Positions 1-9,500 of a stretch of DNA of 22,250 bases are shown here, piece by piece. The first letter of the stretch is position 1, and every line of letters starts with the position of its first letter. The stretch covers positions 1 to 22,250 of IMG/VR virus record IMGVR_UViG_3300044858_005533; one strand, given 5' to 3'. The notes under the pieces are model-generated. The model searched no databases, had not been told where the DNA came from, and worked only from the letters and a program-made list of their open reading frames with translations. This stretch comes from a virus. The position numbers and the translations under genes are program-made.

Positions 1-2
1 TG

Positions 3-113
3 TTGAATGCTGAAACTATAAACTTAGCAGGTGTTGGCAATTTAGCTTCAAAGATTGCAGCAATGGATCTTGGGATAGCTGTTGCTAAGACTTTGCCTGT
101 ACCTAGCCCTTGA
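3..113 (+). CDS. 3' end of an unidentified structural gene (partial)
   Basis: An open frame enters from the left edge and stops at TGA 111-113, giving 36 residues that include NAETINLAGVGNLASKIAAM. The alternating polar and hydrophobic pattern (ETINLAGVGNLASKI) resembles the C-terminal beta-helix of gp5-type baseplate spike proteins, which often lie near gp25 in marine T4-like phages. The fragment is too short to prove this. It could equally be the end of another tail protein. The start and most of the gene lie outside the window. Confidence 0.5.
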   Translation: MNAETINLAGVGNLASKIAAMDLGIAVAKTLPVPSP

Positions 114-206
114 TATATAGTTACTTATGGTATGTCATTATCATAGGGTACACAGTAGTGTATCACATTGTCAAGTGTTTGTCAAGTTAAATTAAAGGAA
201 AATGTT

Positions 207-395
207 ATGTCTACAGTTACACATGAATCATTGGTAAATTTGTTTGATACCTATGTCAAAGACAACGAAAAGTTTGTCACAAAGGGAAACAAAGCAGCTG
301 GAACTCGCGCACGGAAAGCACTCGCAGAGTTCGCTAAGTTGGCTAAAGAACGCCGTAAAGAAATTCAAGCCGATAAAAACACAGAAGCGGAGTAA
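207..395 (+). CDS. Small basic Hc1-like (histone H1-like) protein
   Basis: This is a 62-residue protein. I chose ATG 207 because AGGAA at 196-200 sits 6 nt upstream; a longer reading from 168 has no such site. The middle of the protein, GNKAAGTRARKALAEFAKL followed by AKERRKEI, resembles the N-terminal helical part of chlamydial histone-like Hc1 (GNKAA, then R-x-R, then a YRKE-like end). Hc1 proteins bind DNA or nucleic acid. Small Hc1-like proteins occur in marine T4-like phages, but their role there is not established as far as I know. There is no signal peptide or membrane segment. It lies directly before gp25 and is probably co-transcribed with it. The family assignment comes from motif recall only; nucleoid binding is an inference. 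Confidence 0.6.
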   Translation: MSTVTHESLVNLFDTYVKDNEKFVTKGNKAAGTRARKALAEFAKLAKERRKEIQADKNTEAE

Positions 396-404
396 TTCCA
401 CAAA

Positions 405-788
405 ATGGCAAATACACCAGTTTTTTTCAAAGATTTCTCACTGGATATGATTCCGCATCCAGTGAGTGGTGATATTCGCCCAATTACTAATGAAATGGCG
501 ATTCGTCGATCTTTGCTGAATACGCTCAGAACAAAGAAAGGCGAGCGCCCCTTTTTCTCAGAGTTTGGCACCTCTCTAGAAAAATTTCTGTTTGAGCCTG
601 CAAATGCCCTGACAGAAACTCTAATAAATAAAGAAATACATGAAGTAATATCTAGATTTGAGCCGCGCGTGACGGTTACTTCAATTGAAAGTAAAGTGGA
701 AGAAGATGGCATTGAAGTAATAGTAAATTATTACATCAAAAACACTAACACACAAGACTCAATTGAGTTTTCAGTCACCAGAGCATAA
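405..788 (+). CDS. 25: Baseplate wedge subunit gp25
   Basis: A 127-residue protein of the GPW/gp25 family, close to the T4 gp25 length. In T4, gp25 joins the inner baseplate wedge to the first sheath ring and helps start sheath polymerisation. The family hallmark E-P-R is present at residues 86-88 (SRFEPRVTV). It is preceded by the usual pattern of a basic RRSLLNTLRTKKGERPF segment at about residues 34-50 and the FGTSLEKFLFEP helix. The start is ATG 405; a modest GGAG lies at 389-392 inside the end of the preceding gene. It is followed after 2 nt by gp6, so the two are likely translated from one late transcript. The same fold occurs in the type VI secretion protein TssE, but the gp6-gp8 neighbours make the phage role clear. 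Confidence 0.93.
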   Translation: MANTPVFFKDFSLDMIPHPVSGDIRPITNEMAIRRSLLNTLRTKKGERPFFSEFGTSLEKFLFEPANALTETLINKEIHEVISRFEPRVTVTSIESKVEEDGIEVIVNYYIKNTNTQDSIEFSVTRA

Positions 789-790
789 AA

Positions 791-1063
791 ATGGCAGATA
801 GCACAAATCTAAAAGTAAATGAGTTGGATTTTGATAAAATCAAAACTAATCTCAGAGACTATCTAAAAGCGCAGGACCAGTTTAGAGATTACAATTTCAG
901 CGGTTCTGGCATCAGTGTTCTTTTGGATATCTTAGCATATAATACTTACTATAATTCATTCTATTTGAATATGGTAGCTGCGGAGTCATTTTTGGCTACT
1001 GCGCAAAAAAGAAATTCAATTATCAATCACGCAAGACTCCTAGGTCTAGAATATCATCCCTAA
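791..1063 (+). CDS. 6: Baseplate wedge subunit gp6, N-terminal fragment (frame broken)
   Basis: The first 90 residues of gp6, starting 2 nt after the gp25 stop. The segment ISVLLDILAYNTYYNSFYLN, then MVAAESFLATAQKRNSI and HARLLG, is the typical gp6 N-terminus of marine T4-like phages. Homologues as I remember them continue with a Tyr-x-Pro-Arg-Ser motif. Here the frame instead reads LEYHP and stops at TAA 1061-1063. The remainder of gp6 follows in the frame one base back. In T4, gp6 dimers form the ring that links baseplate wedges and are essential, so a truly broken copy would not be expected to give viable virions. The fragment alone is far too short to be functional gp6. Confidence 0.85.
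   Translation: MADSTNLKVNELDFDKIKTNLRDYLKAQDQFRDYNFSGSGISVLLDILAYNTYYNSFYLNMVAAESFLATAQKRNSIINHARLLGLEYHP
1031..1047 (+). other. Frameshift junction in gp6, probable 13-nt deletion
   Basis: Before this point gp6 reads in the frame of 791; after it, homology continues in the frame of 1297 (TPRSRISSLIEG, then FTITPIGTPTSI). In gp6 homologues recalled from marine T4-like phages, seven residues separate the conserved His from Pro-Arg-Ser, which is 21 nt. Here only 8 nt (1031-1038) separate CAC 1028-1030 from CCT 1039-1041, so 13 nt are missing. One copy of ACTCCTAGGT is present at 1036-1045. Restoring a second copy spaced by TAT would give L-G-Y-T-P-R-S and repair the frame. Slippage between direct repeats explains this simply; an assembly error or recoding remains possible. 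Confidence 0.6.
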
Positions 1064-1296
1064 TTGAGGGCAGTTTTACTATTACTCCAATTGGCACACC
1101 AACAAGCATCAATATACCACAATATACTAGATTCACTGGTACAATTGACGGAGTAACATACTATTTCAATACTTTAACTTCCGCGACAGTAACTCCGTCG
1201 GCTGGAACATATACACTATCAAATGTAACTCTGAAAGAGGGTTTATATTACAACTATCGCTATATTGTCAATATAGTTGATAAAGAGCAGAGATTT

Positions 1297-2598
1297 ATGA
1301 TTCCAAATTCTGGAGTTGATACAACAACACTTGTAGTAAAGGTAGTAAATTCTTCTACAGATAGCACAACTAGATCATTTACATCAGCAACAAATTTAGT
1401 TGAAATTGACGCAACATCACAGATATTCTTTTTAGAAGAAGTTGAAGATGGCAAATTTGAATTGTTTTTCGGCGACGGAATACACGGTGTAGCACTTCAA
1501 GATGGTAATATAGTATCTCTTGAATACCTAGTATCTTCAGGCGAAACTGCAAACGATATTCAACAATTGACATATGCATCTTCTATTCCTAATGTATCTA
1601 CTATAGATTTTACATCAACATTTCCATCGCGGGGTGGGCAAGAGCGTGAAGATATTAATAAAATTAGATTCAATTCAACTCGCTCATATGAAGCGCAGAA
1701 CAGAGCGGTTACTGTAGATGATTTCAAAGCATTGCTCCTTAAGCAGCCAAATGTCAGCCAAGTTTCAATATGGGGGGGTGAAGATAATGTTCCTCCTACA
1801 TACGGAAGAGTATTCATTGCGATAAAACCAGTCAGCGGTGAAGTCTTGACAGCCACAGAAAAGACTAATCTAATTGAGTATGTCATCAAGCCTAAGAAAA
1901 TATTGACAACGACAATAGAAATGGTTGATCCTGAGTATATTTACTTGCTTGTTGATGTAAATGTGAAATTTGATTCTGGTAAAACTACTTTGACATCATC
2001 TAGTTTACAGTCTGCCGTTTTGAATGTAATTACAAACTATAACACAAATGAATTGACTGATTTTGCAAAGTATTTCAGATACTCTAGATTGTCAAGACTA
2101 ATTGATGTCGCAGAAAGATCAATTCTAAACTCTACGATGACTGTGAGATTGAGAAAAGAACTTGATGTTCAATTGAATCAATCCTCAAAGTATGATATTC
2201 CATTCTCTAACGCAATAGACAATACTTCGTTTGGTCGCCCAGAAACACATCCATATAATGTTGGAAATAAACTCTCATCAAATGAATTCACATACAATGG
2301 ATATCCAGCATGTTTCTTGGAAGAGAATAATGGTATAATAAGAATCTATCGTCAATCTGGAATACAAACAGTGGGCGTAGTTTCTAATATAGGAACTCTA
2401 AACTATAACACTGGATTAGTAGTTCTGAATGGTTTTGCGCCTCAAGCATTTGCTGACGGTGGAACTACTCTAAAACTAACTGCATATCCTAGAGATTTAG
2501 ATGTCCTTCCTCTGAGAAATCAAATTGTCAATATTAGAGATAATGATATATCAATCACTCTGACTGACGACAATACAATAAGTCTAACTAAAAGATAA
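1297..2598 (+). CDS. 6: Baseplate wedge subunit gp6, C-terminal part (frame broken)
   Basis: The main body of gp6. Coding sense in this frame extends back to about 1036; ATG 1297 is only the first methionine and has no convincing ribosome site, so I read 791-2598 as one gene split by a frameshift. The signature RGGQEREDINKIRFNSTRSY, then EAQNRAVTVDDFKALLL, VSIWGGEDNVPP and YGRVFIAIKP, is the conserved gp6/baseplate J-like core. In T4 this core contacts neighbouring gp6 chains, gp7 and gp25. Apart from the junction the frame is clean to TAA 2596-2598, with normal codon use and no other damage. That suggests the break is recent or a sequence error. Combined, the two parts give about 600 residues, typical of the family. 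Confidence 0.9.
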   Translation: MIPNSGVDTTTLVVKVVNSSTDSTTRSFTSATNLVEIDATSQIFFLEEVEDGKFELFFGDGIHGVALQDGNIVSLEYLVSSGETANDIQQLTYASSIPNVSTIDFTSTFPSRGGQEREDINKIRFNSTRSYEAQNRAVTVDDFKALLLKQPNVSQVSIWGGEDNVPPTYGRVFIAIKPVSGEVLTATEKTNLIEYVIKPKKILTTTIEMVDPEYIYLLVDVNVKFDSGKTTLTSSSLQSAVLNVITNYNTNELTDFAKYFRYSRLSRLIDVAERSILNSTMTVRLRKELDVQLNQSSKYDIPFSNAIDNTSFGRPETHPYNVGNKLSSNEFTYNGYPACFLEENNGIIRIYRQSGIQTVGVVSNIGTLNYNTGLVVLNGFAPQAFADGGTTLKLTAYPRDLDVLPLRNQIVNIRDNDISITLTDDNTISLTKR

Positions 2599-2607
2599 CA
2601 TAATCAT

Positions 2608-5148
2608 ATGAGTGTTATCAATAACAATCCAGGGTTAAATCTAGCGACTCTTCTTCCGGAATCTATTTACAATGATTCCGAGAATTTTGTTTTATTCTTA
2701 AAAGCATACTATGAGTGGCTTCAGACTAGCACTTTCTATCTAGAAGATCAAGTCGGAGTATTTTCTGCTGGAGAAATAATCACTGGAGATACATCTGGCG
2801 CAAAGGCTAAAGTAAAACTAGTCGGTGACGGATACATTATTGTTATCATAACGTCAGCAAAGAATTTTGATACTAGAGAAGTCATATCAGGAACTTCTCT
2901 TTCTACAGCAATACTATCATCAATTAGAGATAATGTGCTTAGAAGAAGCAGTAACTTTATTGATTATAGAAGTTTAGTTACTAGCGTTGATGTATTTGCA
3001 GAGTATCTAAAAGACGAATTGTATCCTAATTTTCCATCATCTTTGTATGGAGATAATAGACTTGTAGTAAGAAAACTAAAAGACTACTATCAAGCAAAGG
3101 GGCAAGAGCAATCTTATAAGTTCTTATTCAAAACTCTCTATAATCAAGACATTGATATTATCTTTCCAAGTGAAGATATTCTGAGAGTATCCGCTGGGCA
3201 TTGGGTTCAAAGTAAACTCCTTAGAGCGGTAATCACAGAAAATATATTTGACTTCCTATTCAAAACAGTTCGCGGATTGACTTCTGGCGCAGTCGCTAAC
3301 GTAATTGATATTAAACTAGTTTATGTAGGAACTCAGCAAGTCGCAGAAATGTCACTATCTCTAGTGTCTGGAACATTTGCTGTGAATGAAACTATAGTTG
3401 ACGTTGAAAACGAAGATGTTTCAACGACACTATATGGAATGATAACTGGTTTCAACATAAATCAATCAGGCACAGGTTATCAAGTTGGCGATCAACTGAC
3501 AATCACAGGCAATGGTCAAGCAGCATCAGCAGCGGTTTCTTCTATATTTGAATCGCCCATTGATTCTATTAATGTTGTTTCTACAGGGTACGGATATAGA
3601 TTAAACACATATGCAGTAGTAAACAATACCGGCACCGGTGGCACTGGGCTAAAAATAAAAGTAACTGGCATCACAAATCCATATACAGTTACTTCAGGTC
3701 CAAATACTTACACTGTGGGTGAAGTATCAGAAGTAACCATTGTAAATAGAGGCGACAATTATTTCTCATCACCAACTATAACACTGAGAGACACTACAAT
3801 TCAATCAATTGGATTACTCAGCGATAAGTTGATAAACATAACAAATGCAGGTAATAATTATACTGTAGGCGATTGGCTGACATTTAGTGCAAATACTGGT
3901 TCTGGTGCAAATGCCATAGTTGCTTCAGTAAATGAAGCTGTTTCATATGACTTTTTATTTGAAGATAACAACAGACTTCAATCTGAAACTGATTTTGATA
4001 TTCTAAAACAACAAGATTGGTCGCCAGTTGGTCCAATTGAGCGTATTTTCATGACGAATTACGGCTCTGGATATAACCAAACTAGTTTACCCACAGTCAC
4101 TGTAAATACTTCAACTGGCTCTAATGCTGCTCTGAGTGTCATTGGAGTTCAAGGTACAGGTGCAAATGTCGAAGTTGACTCAATAAACAATGTTGGTGGC
4201 ATTGGCTCTATCAGATCCATTACAATTCAAGATTTTGGTGTCAACTATACTACAGCAAACGTCGATTGTACTGCAATAGGCAATGGAAATGCTAATATAA
4301 CACCAATTTTATCTGGTATTGCAATCAATAATGGAGCATTTGCTACAGATGACGGCAAATTAGACTACAAGAAAATTCAAGATTCATATTACTATCAAGA
4401 TTTTTCATATGTCATCAGAAGTGGCATTGAAATCTCTAGATACAAAGAGACATTGAAGACATTGATTCACCCAGCCGGACTTGAAGTTTTCGGTGAAATC
4501 AGTATTGTATCTCAGTTGAATCTTCAGATGGCATCATCTTCTGCTCTCAATATAGAAAGCATTGGTAATTTCATCAAATATATCGTATCGCAACTTAGTG
4601 TTATTGCAAAAAGCACTAAAAATCACTATGAACTTGATCTTCCTGCTCAAAAAGTACAGACAATTGCGACATATGAAGCGTCACCTAGAGTTATTTTTGC
4701 GCCAAAGGGTGATAGCGCAGTAGACGCAAAAATAGATGCATTCAATATTGGCAATATTCTTGAATTGTCGCCGCTTGTAGATAATGCCGTTGATTTAGTT
4801 CCTCAAGATGTTTTTAACTATTGGGGCAATCAATCAATGTTGCCATACTCTTCAAATACAATTAATAGTCTTTCTTCAATATCATTCAATTCACTGTTTG
4901 GCACATTTACAGGCTACAATGCAGTAGAAACTCAATTGAAAGTTGCAGGAACAGTTGATGTATACACAAACAATGCAATTCTAGGCACAGGAACTTCATT
5001 CTCGCTAGATTTTGCAATTGGTGATTCTCTCATTGTCGGTAACGATAAATTCGTTGTGAATGGTGTATCATCTAACACAATATTGAGTATAGCAGTATCT
5101 CCACAATCACCGTACTTATCGCAATCTGCGTATAAGATTGTAGTATAA
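2608..5148 (+). CDS. Baseplate wedge protein in gp7 position
   Basis: An 846-residue protein between gp6 and gp8, the place of gp7 in T4-like phages (T4 gp7 is 1032 residues and links wedge proteins at the periphery). The N-terminal 200 residues are helical and aromatic (LLPESIYNDSENFVLFLKAY; LYPNFPSSLYGDNR; LKDYYQAKGQEQSYKFLFKT). Residues of roughly 290-580 carry repeated beta modules with a G-x-G-Y or G-x-N-Y signature, such as NQSGTGYQVGDQLTI, TNAGNNYTVGDWLTF and TNYGSGYNQTSLPTV. The C-terminus (from about residue 775) holds a GTxF-GDxI beta module also found in the DUF4815 protein. Only one Cys was seen. ATG 2608 has no clear Shine-Dalgarno site, so it may depend on translation of gp6. 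The gp7 identity rests on position and general likeness, not on a diagnostic motif. Confidence 0.6.
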   Translation: MSVINNNPGLNLATLLPESIYNDSENFVLFLKAYYEWLQTSTFYLEDQVGVFSAGEIITGDTSGAKAKVKLVGDGYIIVIITSAKNFDTREVISGTSLSTAILSSIRDNVLRRSSNFIDYRSLVTSVDVFAEYLKDELYPNFPSSLYGDNRLVVRKLKDYYQAKGQEQSYKFLFKTLYNQDIDIIFPSEDILRVSAGHWVQSKLLRAVITENIFDFLFKTVRGLTSGAVANVIDIKLVYVGTQQVAEMSLSLVSGTFAVNETIVDVENEDVSTTLYGMITGFNINQSGTGYQVGDQLTITGNGQAASAAVSSIFESPIDSINVVSTGYGYRLNTYAVVNNTGTGGTGLKIKVTGITNPYTVTSGPNTYTVGEVSEVTIVNRGDNYFSSPTITLRDTTIQSIGLLSDKLINITNAGNNYTVGDWLTFSANTGSGANAIVASVNEAVSYDFLFEDNNRLQSETDFDILKQQDWSPVGPIERIFMTNYGSGYNQTSLPTVTVNTSTGSNAALSVIGVQGTGANVEVDSINNVGGIGSIRSITIQDFGVNYTTANVDCTAIGNGNANITPILSGIAINNGAFATDDGKLDYKKIQDSYYYQDFSYVIRSGIEISRYKETLKTLIHPAGLEVFGEISIVSQLNLQMASSSALNIESIGNFIKYIVSQLSVIAKSTKNHYELDLPAQKVQTIATYEASPRVIFAPKGDSAVDAKIDAFNIGNILELSPLVDNAVDLVPQDVFNYWGNQSMLPYSSNTINSLSSISFNSLFGTFTGYNAVETQLKVAGTVDVYTNNAILGTGTSFSLDFAIGDSLIVGNDKFVVNGVSSNTILSIAVSPQSPYLSQSAYKIVV

Positions 5149-5151
5149 ATA
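5144..5151 (+). promoter_or_regulatory. T4-type late promoter motif TATAAATA
   Basis: TATAAATA is an exact match to the T4 late promoter -10 element, which is recognised by the gp55 sigma factor with the gp45 sliding clamp. It overlaps the stop codon of the upstream gene and lies 48 nt before the gp8 start. That leaves room for a leader of about 40 nt holding AGGAGA at 5185-5190. The position at the head of gp8 makes function likely, though this is not proven. Confidence 0.65.
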
Positions 5152-5198
5152 GATTATTCGTATCAAATTCAAACTCCAAACTTCAGGAGACATAAGAC

Positions 5199-6491
5199 AT
5201 GCCAGCAATCGTAACAAATAAATTCAGATTTCACAATGCAGTTCAGTTCAAAGAAGCATTTGATGAAGTCGCAAACACAGTTGTATACTTCTATGTCGGC
5301 GGTCCGACTGCGTTTACTGATGATTTGAATCCACCGACGCCAAGTTCAACAACAGCCAATATTGAATTCACTCCATGGACTGACATGATCGGCATGAAGC
5401 GAGTTCAACCTTCGGATGTATCTTTTGTTGTTCCTAGACACAATTGGTCTTCTGGAACAGTCTATACTCAGTTTGACGACAAGCTGACAAATATTTTGAC
5501 AAATAACTTCTTTGTTCTGACAGATGATTATAATGTTTACAAGTGTCTGTTTAACAACAACGGAGTGGCTTCAACTACAAAGCCAACTGGCACAAGTTCA
5601 TCTCCGATCACGACAGCAGATGGATATGTTTGGAAGTTCATGTATAGCGTCACAACAGCAGATGCATTGAAGTTTTTGACTACAAACTATGTACCAGTCA
5701 AAAAATTGACATCAAACGATGGTTCTCCTCAGTGGAGCGTCCAGTCTTCAGCAGTAGACGGTGCGATTCATGTGATCAAAGTCACAGCCGGCGGCTCTGG
5801 ATACACCGGAACACCGACAGTCACAATCACAGGAGATGGCGCTGGTGCCAATGCAACAGCAGTGATCACTGCCAACACAGTGACTGCAATTACAGTCAAC
5901 TCAATTGGAACTGGCTATACAAATGCAACAGTTTCTATCACTGGTGGTTCTGGAAGCAGTGCAGCAGCTACAGCGATACTGTCACCTAAGGGCGGGCATG
6001 GTGCTGATCCAGTAGAAGAGTTGGGTGGTCTATTCGTTCTTGTCAACACACGATTAGACGGCACCGAGTCTTCAACATTCTCAGTTGCTAATCAGTTCAG
6101 AAAGATTGGTCTTGTAAGAGATCCATTTACATTTGGAACATCTACATCAGCACTTGGTTCTGTTTATCGTCAGACATATAGATATACACTAACAGGAACA
6201 ACAGGCACATTCTCTATTGATGAGACTGTGACATCTGGAAGCAACACTGCAACTGTTGTTGAATATGATTCTTCAAATAATTACATATACACTACAGTTC
6301 CTTTGCCGCAGGCGTTTGCAAATACAGCGGCTATTTCAGGCAATTCTTCTGGTGCAGCAGCAACAATAAACGGAATTTCAACTCCAGGCATTCAACCATA
6401 CTCTGGAGAGATACTGTATGTTGAAAACAGATCACCAATTCAAAGAGCGGCAGATCAAATTGAAGATGTCAAACTAATCGTTGAATTCTAA
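5199..6491 (+). CDS. 8: Baseplate wedge subunit gp8
   Basis: A 430-residue gp8 homologue. In T4, gp8 is a dimer in the baseplate wedge that binds gp7 and gp10. The N-terminus MPAIVTNKFRFHNA and the block NNFFVLTDDYNVYKCLFNNN, then TKPTGTSSSPITTADGYVWK, match the gp8 family of marine T4-like phages, as does the C-terminal PYSGEILYVENRSPIQRA, IEDVKLIVEF. An insertion at about residues 195-260 adds two G-x-G-Y beta repeats (AGGSGYTGTPTVTI; IGTGYTNATVSI), the same style as in the gene just upstream. A strong ribosome site, AGGAGA at 5185-5190, fixes the start, and a late promoter motif lies 48 nt upstream. Confidence 0.88.
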   Translation: MPAIVTNKFRFHNAVQFKEAFDEVANTVVYFYVGGPTAFTDDLNPPTPSSTTANIEFTPWTDMIGMKRVQPSDVSFVVPRHNWSSGTVYTQFDDKLTNILTNNFFVLTDDYNVYKCLFNNNGVASTTKPTGTSSSPITTADGYVWKFMYSVTTADALKFLTTNYVPVKKLTSNDGSPQWSVQSSAVDGAIHVIKVTAGGSGYTGTPTVTITGDGAGANATAVITANTVTAITVNSIGTGYTNATVSITGGSGSSAAATAILSPKGGHGADPVEELGGLFVLVNTRLDGTESSTFSVANQFRKIGLVRDPFTFGTSTSALGSVYRQTYRYTLTGTTGTFSIDETVTSGSNTATVVEYDSSNNYIYTTVPLPQAFANTAAISGNSSGAAATINGISTPGIQPYSGEILYVENRSPIQRAADQIEDVKLIVEF

Positions 6492-6511
6492 TCGTCTAGG
6501 AAAAAAGAACC

Positions 6512-9500
6512 ATGTCAAATCCAGGTGGCGTAAATCTAAATGTAAGCCCTTATTATGATGATTACGATGAGGATAAGAAATACTCTCGTATTCTATTTCG
6601 CCCTGGGCGCGCAGTTCAGGCTAGAGAACTAACACAACTTCAGACAATCTTCCAGAAACAAATTCAGAGATTTGGTAATTACTTCTTCAAAGAGGGTAGT
6701 ATTATTGATGGCTGTGAGCAGGGGCTAGACTTGAATCTGTCATATGCTAAACTTCAGCCAACTTATAATGGAAATCAAATTGATGTAGACAATTTCAATG
6801 GAAAAAATGTAATTGGTTCAGAAACTGGAATTAAAGTAAAAGTTGGATTAGTATCTGATATTGAGGGTAATGATCCAAAGACATTGTTCATTAACTACGC
6901 ATCATCTGGAACGATGATTCTATCTGTAAATGCAGTTCCTTCAACCATAGTTTCTGGAAATACAATATCAACTGCAAATGCATCAGGTAGAATTGAATAT
7001 TGGAATGATTCTCTTTTCAAAATCTATGTTTCAAATATTACTGGTACATTTGTTCCGACAAATGCAACTACAGTAAGTTCAAATGGTTCTACATTGACTG
7101 TTCAAATCAACACAGTTACAGATAAAAGAGCATCAAAAGTATTAGAAGACGATGAAATCATTTTCACTGATGAGGCTTCTCCAGTATATGCAAATACTGC
7201 CATTTTACAGGCTACATCGCATACGGAAAATGATGTAACATATACTAAAGGCTCAAAAGTATCTGTTGGTGATGGCGTTGTATATGTTGCTGATCATTTT
7301 ACAAAGAATACAAATCAAACTATCATTCTAGATAAGTATAAGAATACTCCATCTTACAAAGTTGGCTTTGTTCCTACTAAAACTTTTGTTGATTATATTG
7401 AAGATCCTTCGCTAGTAGATAACGCACAGGGTACTCCAAACTATCAAGCTCCTGGAGCAGATAGATTTAAGATTGATACTGTTCTAACTAAACTTGAGTT
7501 GAATGCTGAAACATCAGAATCTGAGTTTATAACACTGATTGAAGTTGATGGTGGCTCAGTAAAGAAAAGAAAATCATTTGGTCTTGAAAGCAAACTAGAA
7601 GAAGTCATTGCTAAGAGAACATTTGAAGAATCTGGTGACTATACTCTCTCAAATCCAAAAATCAATATTCGTGAACACCTTTTAGCGGATAATAATGCAG
7701 GTAGATATACATCTGCCGAGGGCGGTAATACTAATCTATTGCTTCTGGAAGTTGATCCTTTTGTTGGATATGTAAAAGGTTTCAGAAATGAATTCATCAC
7801 TAGACAGAGTATTCAACTAAACAAAGGTTTAGATACACAGTACATCCAACAGAATAAAATTCAATTAGCATATGGAAATTATGTTGAAGTAAATGATGTA
7901 ATTGGTCCTTGGGACTTGATGGAAAGTACAAAAATTGATTTGTATGATACTGCTTTTAATGCAATTGCAGCTGGTGGATTTTCACTTGCAACATCTACAG
8001 CAGGAAAAACTAAAATCGGTGAAGCAAGAGTTCGCTCTATTGAGTATGTGAGTGGAAGCCCAGGCACAGTAAACGCAACATATAGAATCTATCTTTTCGA
8101 TATCGTAATGAATTCTGGCAAATACTTCAGCGATGTCAGAGCACTATATGATGCAGGTACTATTCAAAGAATTGCAGATACTGTGCTTGACTCATCTGGT
8201 AGGGCAATTCTTCAAGAATCTACATACTCTGTTGGGCTATTTGAGTTTCCATATGAAGCAGTCAAAACAATTCGTGACTCTAATGGCAACATCGTAAGTG
8301 GCTACACATTCAAAAAAGAGTTTCAAGTAACATTTACTAATGGAGTTGCTACTGTAAGTTCTGGCGATAACTCTGAAAACTTTGTTGGTTCTGGTGTCCT
8401 TTCTTCATCACAAAAGAACATCAACTACACTGTAGTTGTAAACAATAGCAACACTAACGTAGAAACAACATCGTTGACTGGTACAGTGACCGCTGCAAAT
8501 AATTCTACATCCGTAACGGGCGCTGGAACAAATTTCATCTCACAATTCAACGTGGGTGACTACATCAAAGCCTCTGGTCAAACAAGACGAATCTCTACAA
8601 TCACTAGTGCTACGGCATTGGTTGTTGAAACAGCATTTTCTCCTGCTGTAACCACAGCGGCAATGACAAAAGTTATTCCAGCTGGAGCATATGTTGACTT
8701 GTCTGGCAATGGTGGCTCTGCACTCAGTAGAGTTGTCACAGTGTCTTCACCGAGCACAATTCAAATTGACATCAAAGAACCGGCAACATTCACTGCCAGT
8801 TTGATTGCGACGATGAACAAGACTTCTGCAAGAGAGATGCAGAAACTTCTTCAGCCGAATCAGCAAGTCTTCATTCAAGCTAACACTCATCCAAGTGGTT
8901 TGAGTGGTCCTTACTCTCTGGGTAAGTCTGATGTGTATAAGATTCGTGGCATTTATCAGGCTGCAAACTTTGTTAGTGTGCCAACAACAGCAAACACTGA
9001 TGTCACTGCTAACTACATTTTTGACAACGGGCAAAGAGATTCAACATATGAACACGGAAGAATCACTCCAAAAGTTGGCATAGTTCCAACAGGAAGACTT
9101 CTTGTCGTTTTTGACTTCTTCAGGCACGACACAACGCAAGGTGTTGGATATATGTCTGTTGATTCATATCCAGTTGACGATGTTGGCACAAGCAACACTA
9201 CAATAGATACCGCTGAGATTCCATCATATGTCAGTTCATCTACAGGTACGAAATATGAACTTAGAAATTCTATTGACTTGCGCATTAGAAAACTTGATGA
9301 TAACGCAAACACAATCAATCCAGTAGATCCTGGCACATATCAGATTCCTATTGGTGGATTGCACAACACGAAACCAAGTTCAGATTTTGATTCTGATGTC
9401 ATCATATACAAGGGAAGAATTTCTAGACTGTTCTTGAACGAAAATGGTGAGTTTGGTATTGTTGATGGTAGCCCAGGCTATCCTAAACCACAAGTTCCGC

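Noticed and set aside
114-206. Promoter or terminator in the 93-bp gap before the Hc1-like gene
   Set aside because: Only a weak TATATAG-like string and no convincing hairpin; nothing beyond the ribosome site at 196-200 can be supported.
244-450. 68-codon + frame overlapping the Hc1-like gene and the gp25 start
   Set aside because: No ribosome site, overlaps two better genes, and the composition looks like a shifted reading of them.
623-630. AATAAATA inside gp25
   Set aside because: It matches NATAAATA but lies within coding sequence about 160 nt before the next start; likely chance in AT-rich DNA.
365-712. 115-codon antisense frame over gp25
   Set aside because: gp25 on the + strand has clear family motifs; the antisense frame is a shadow.
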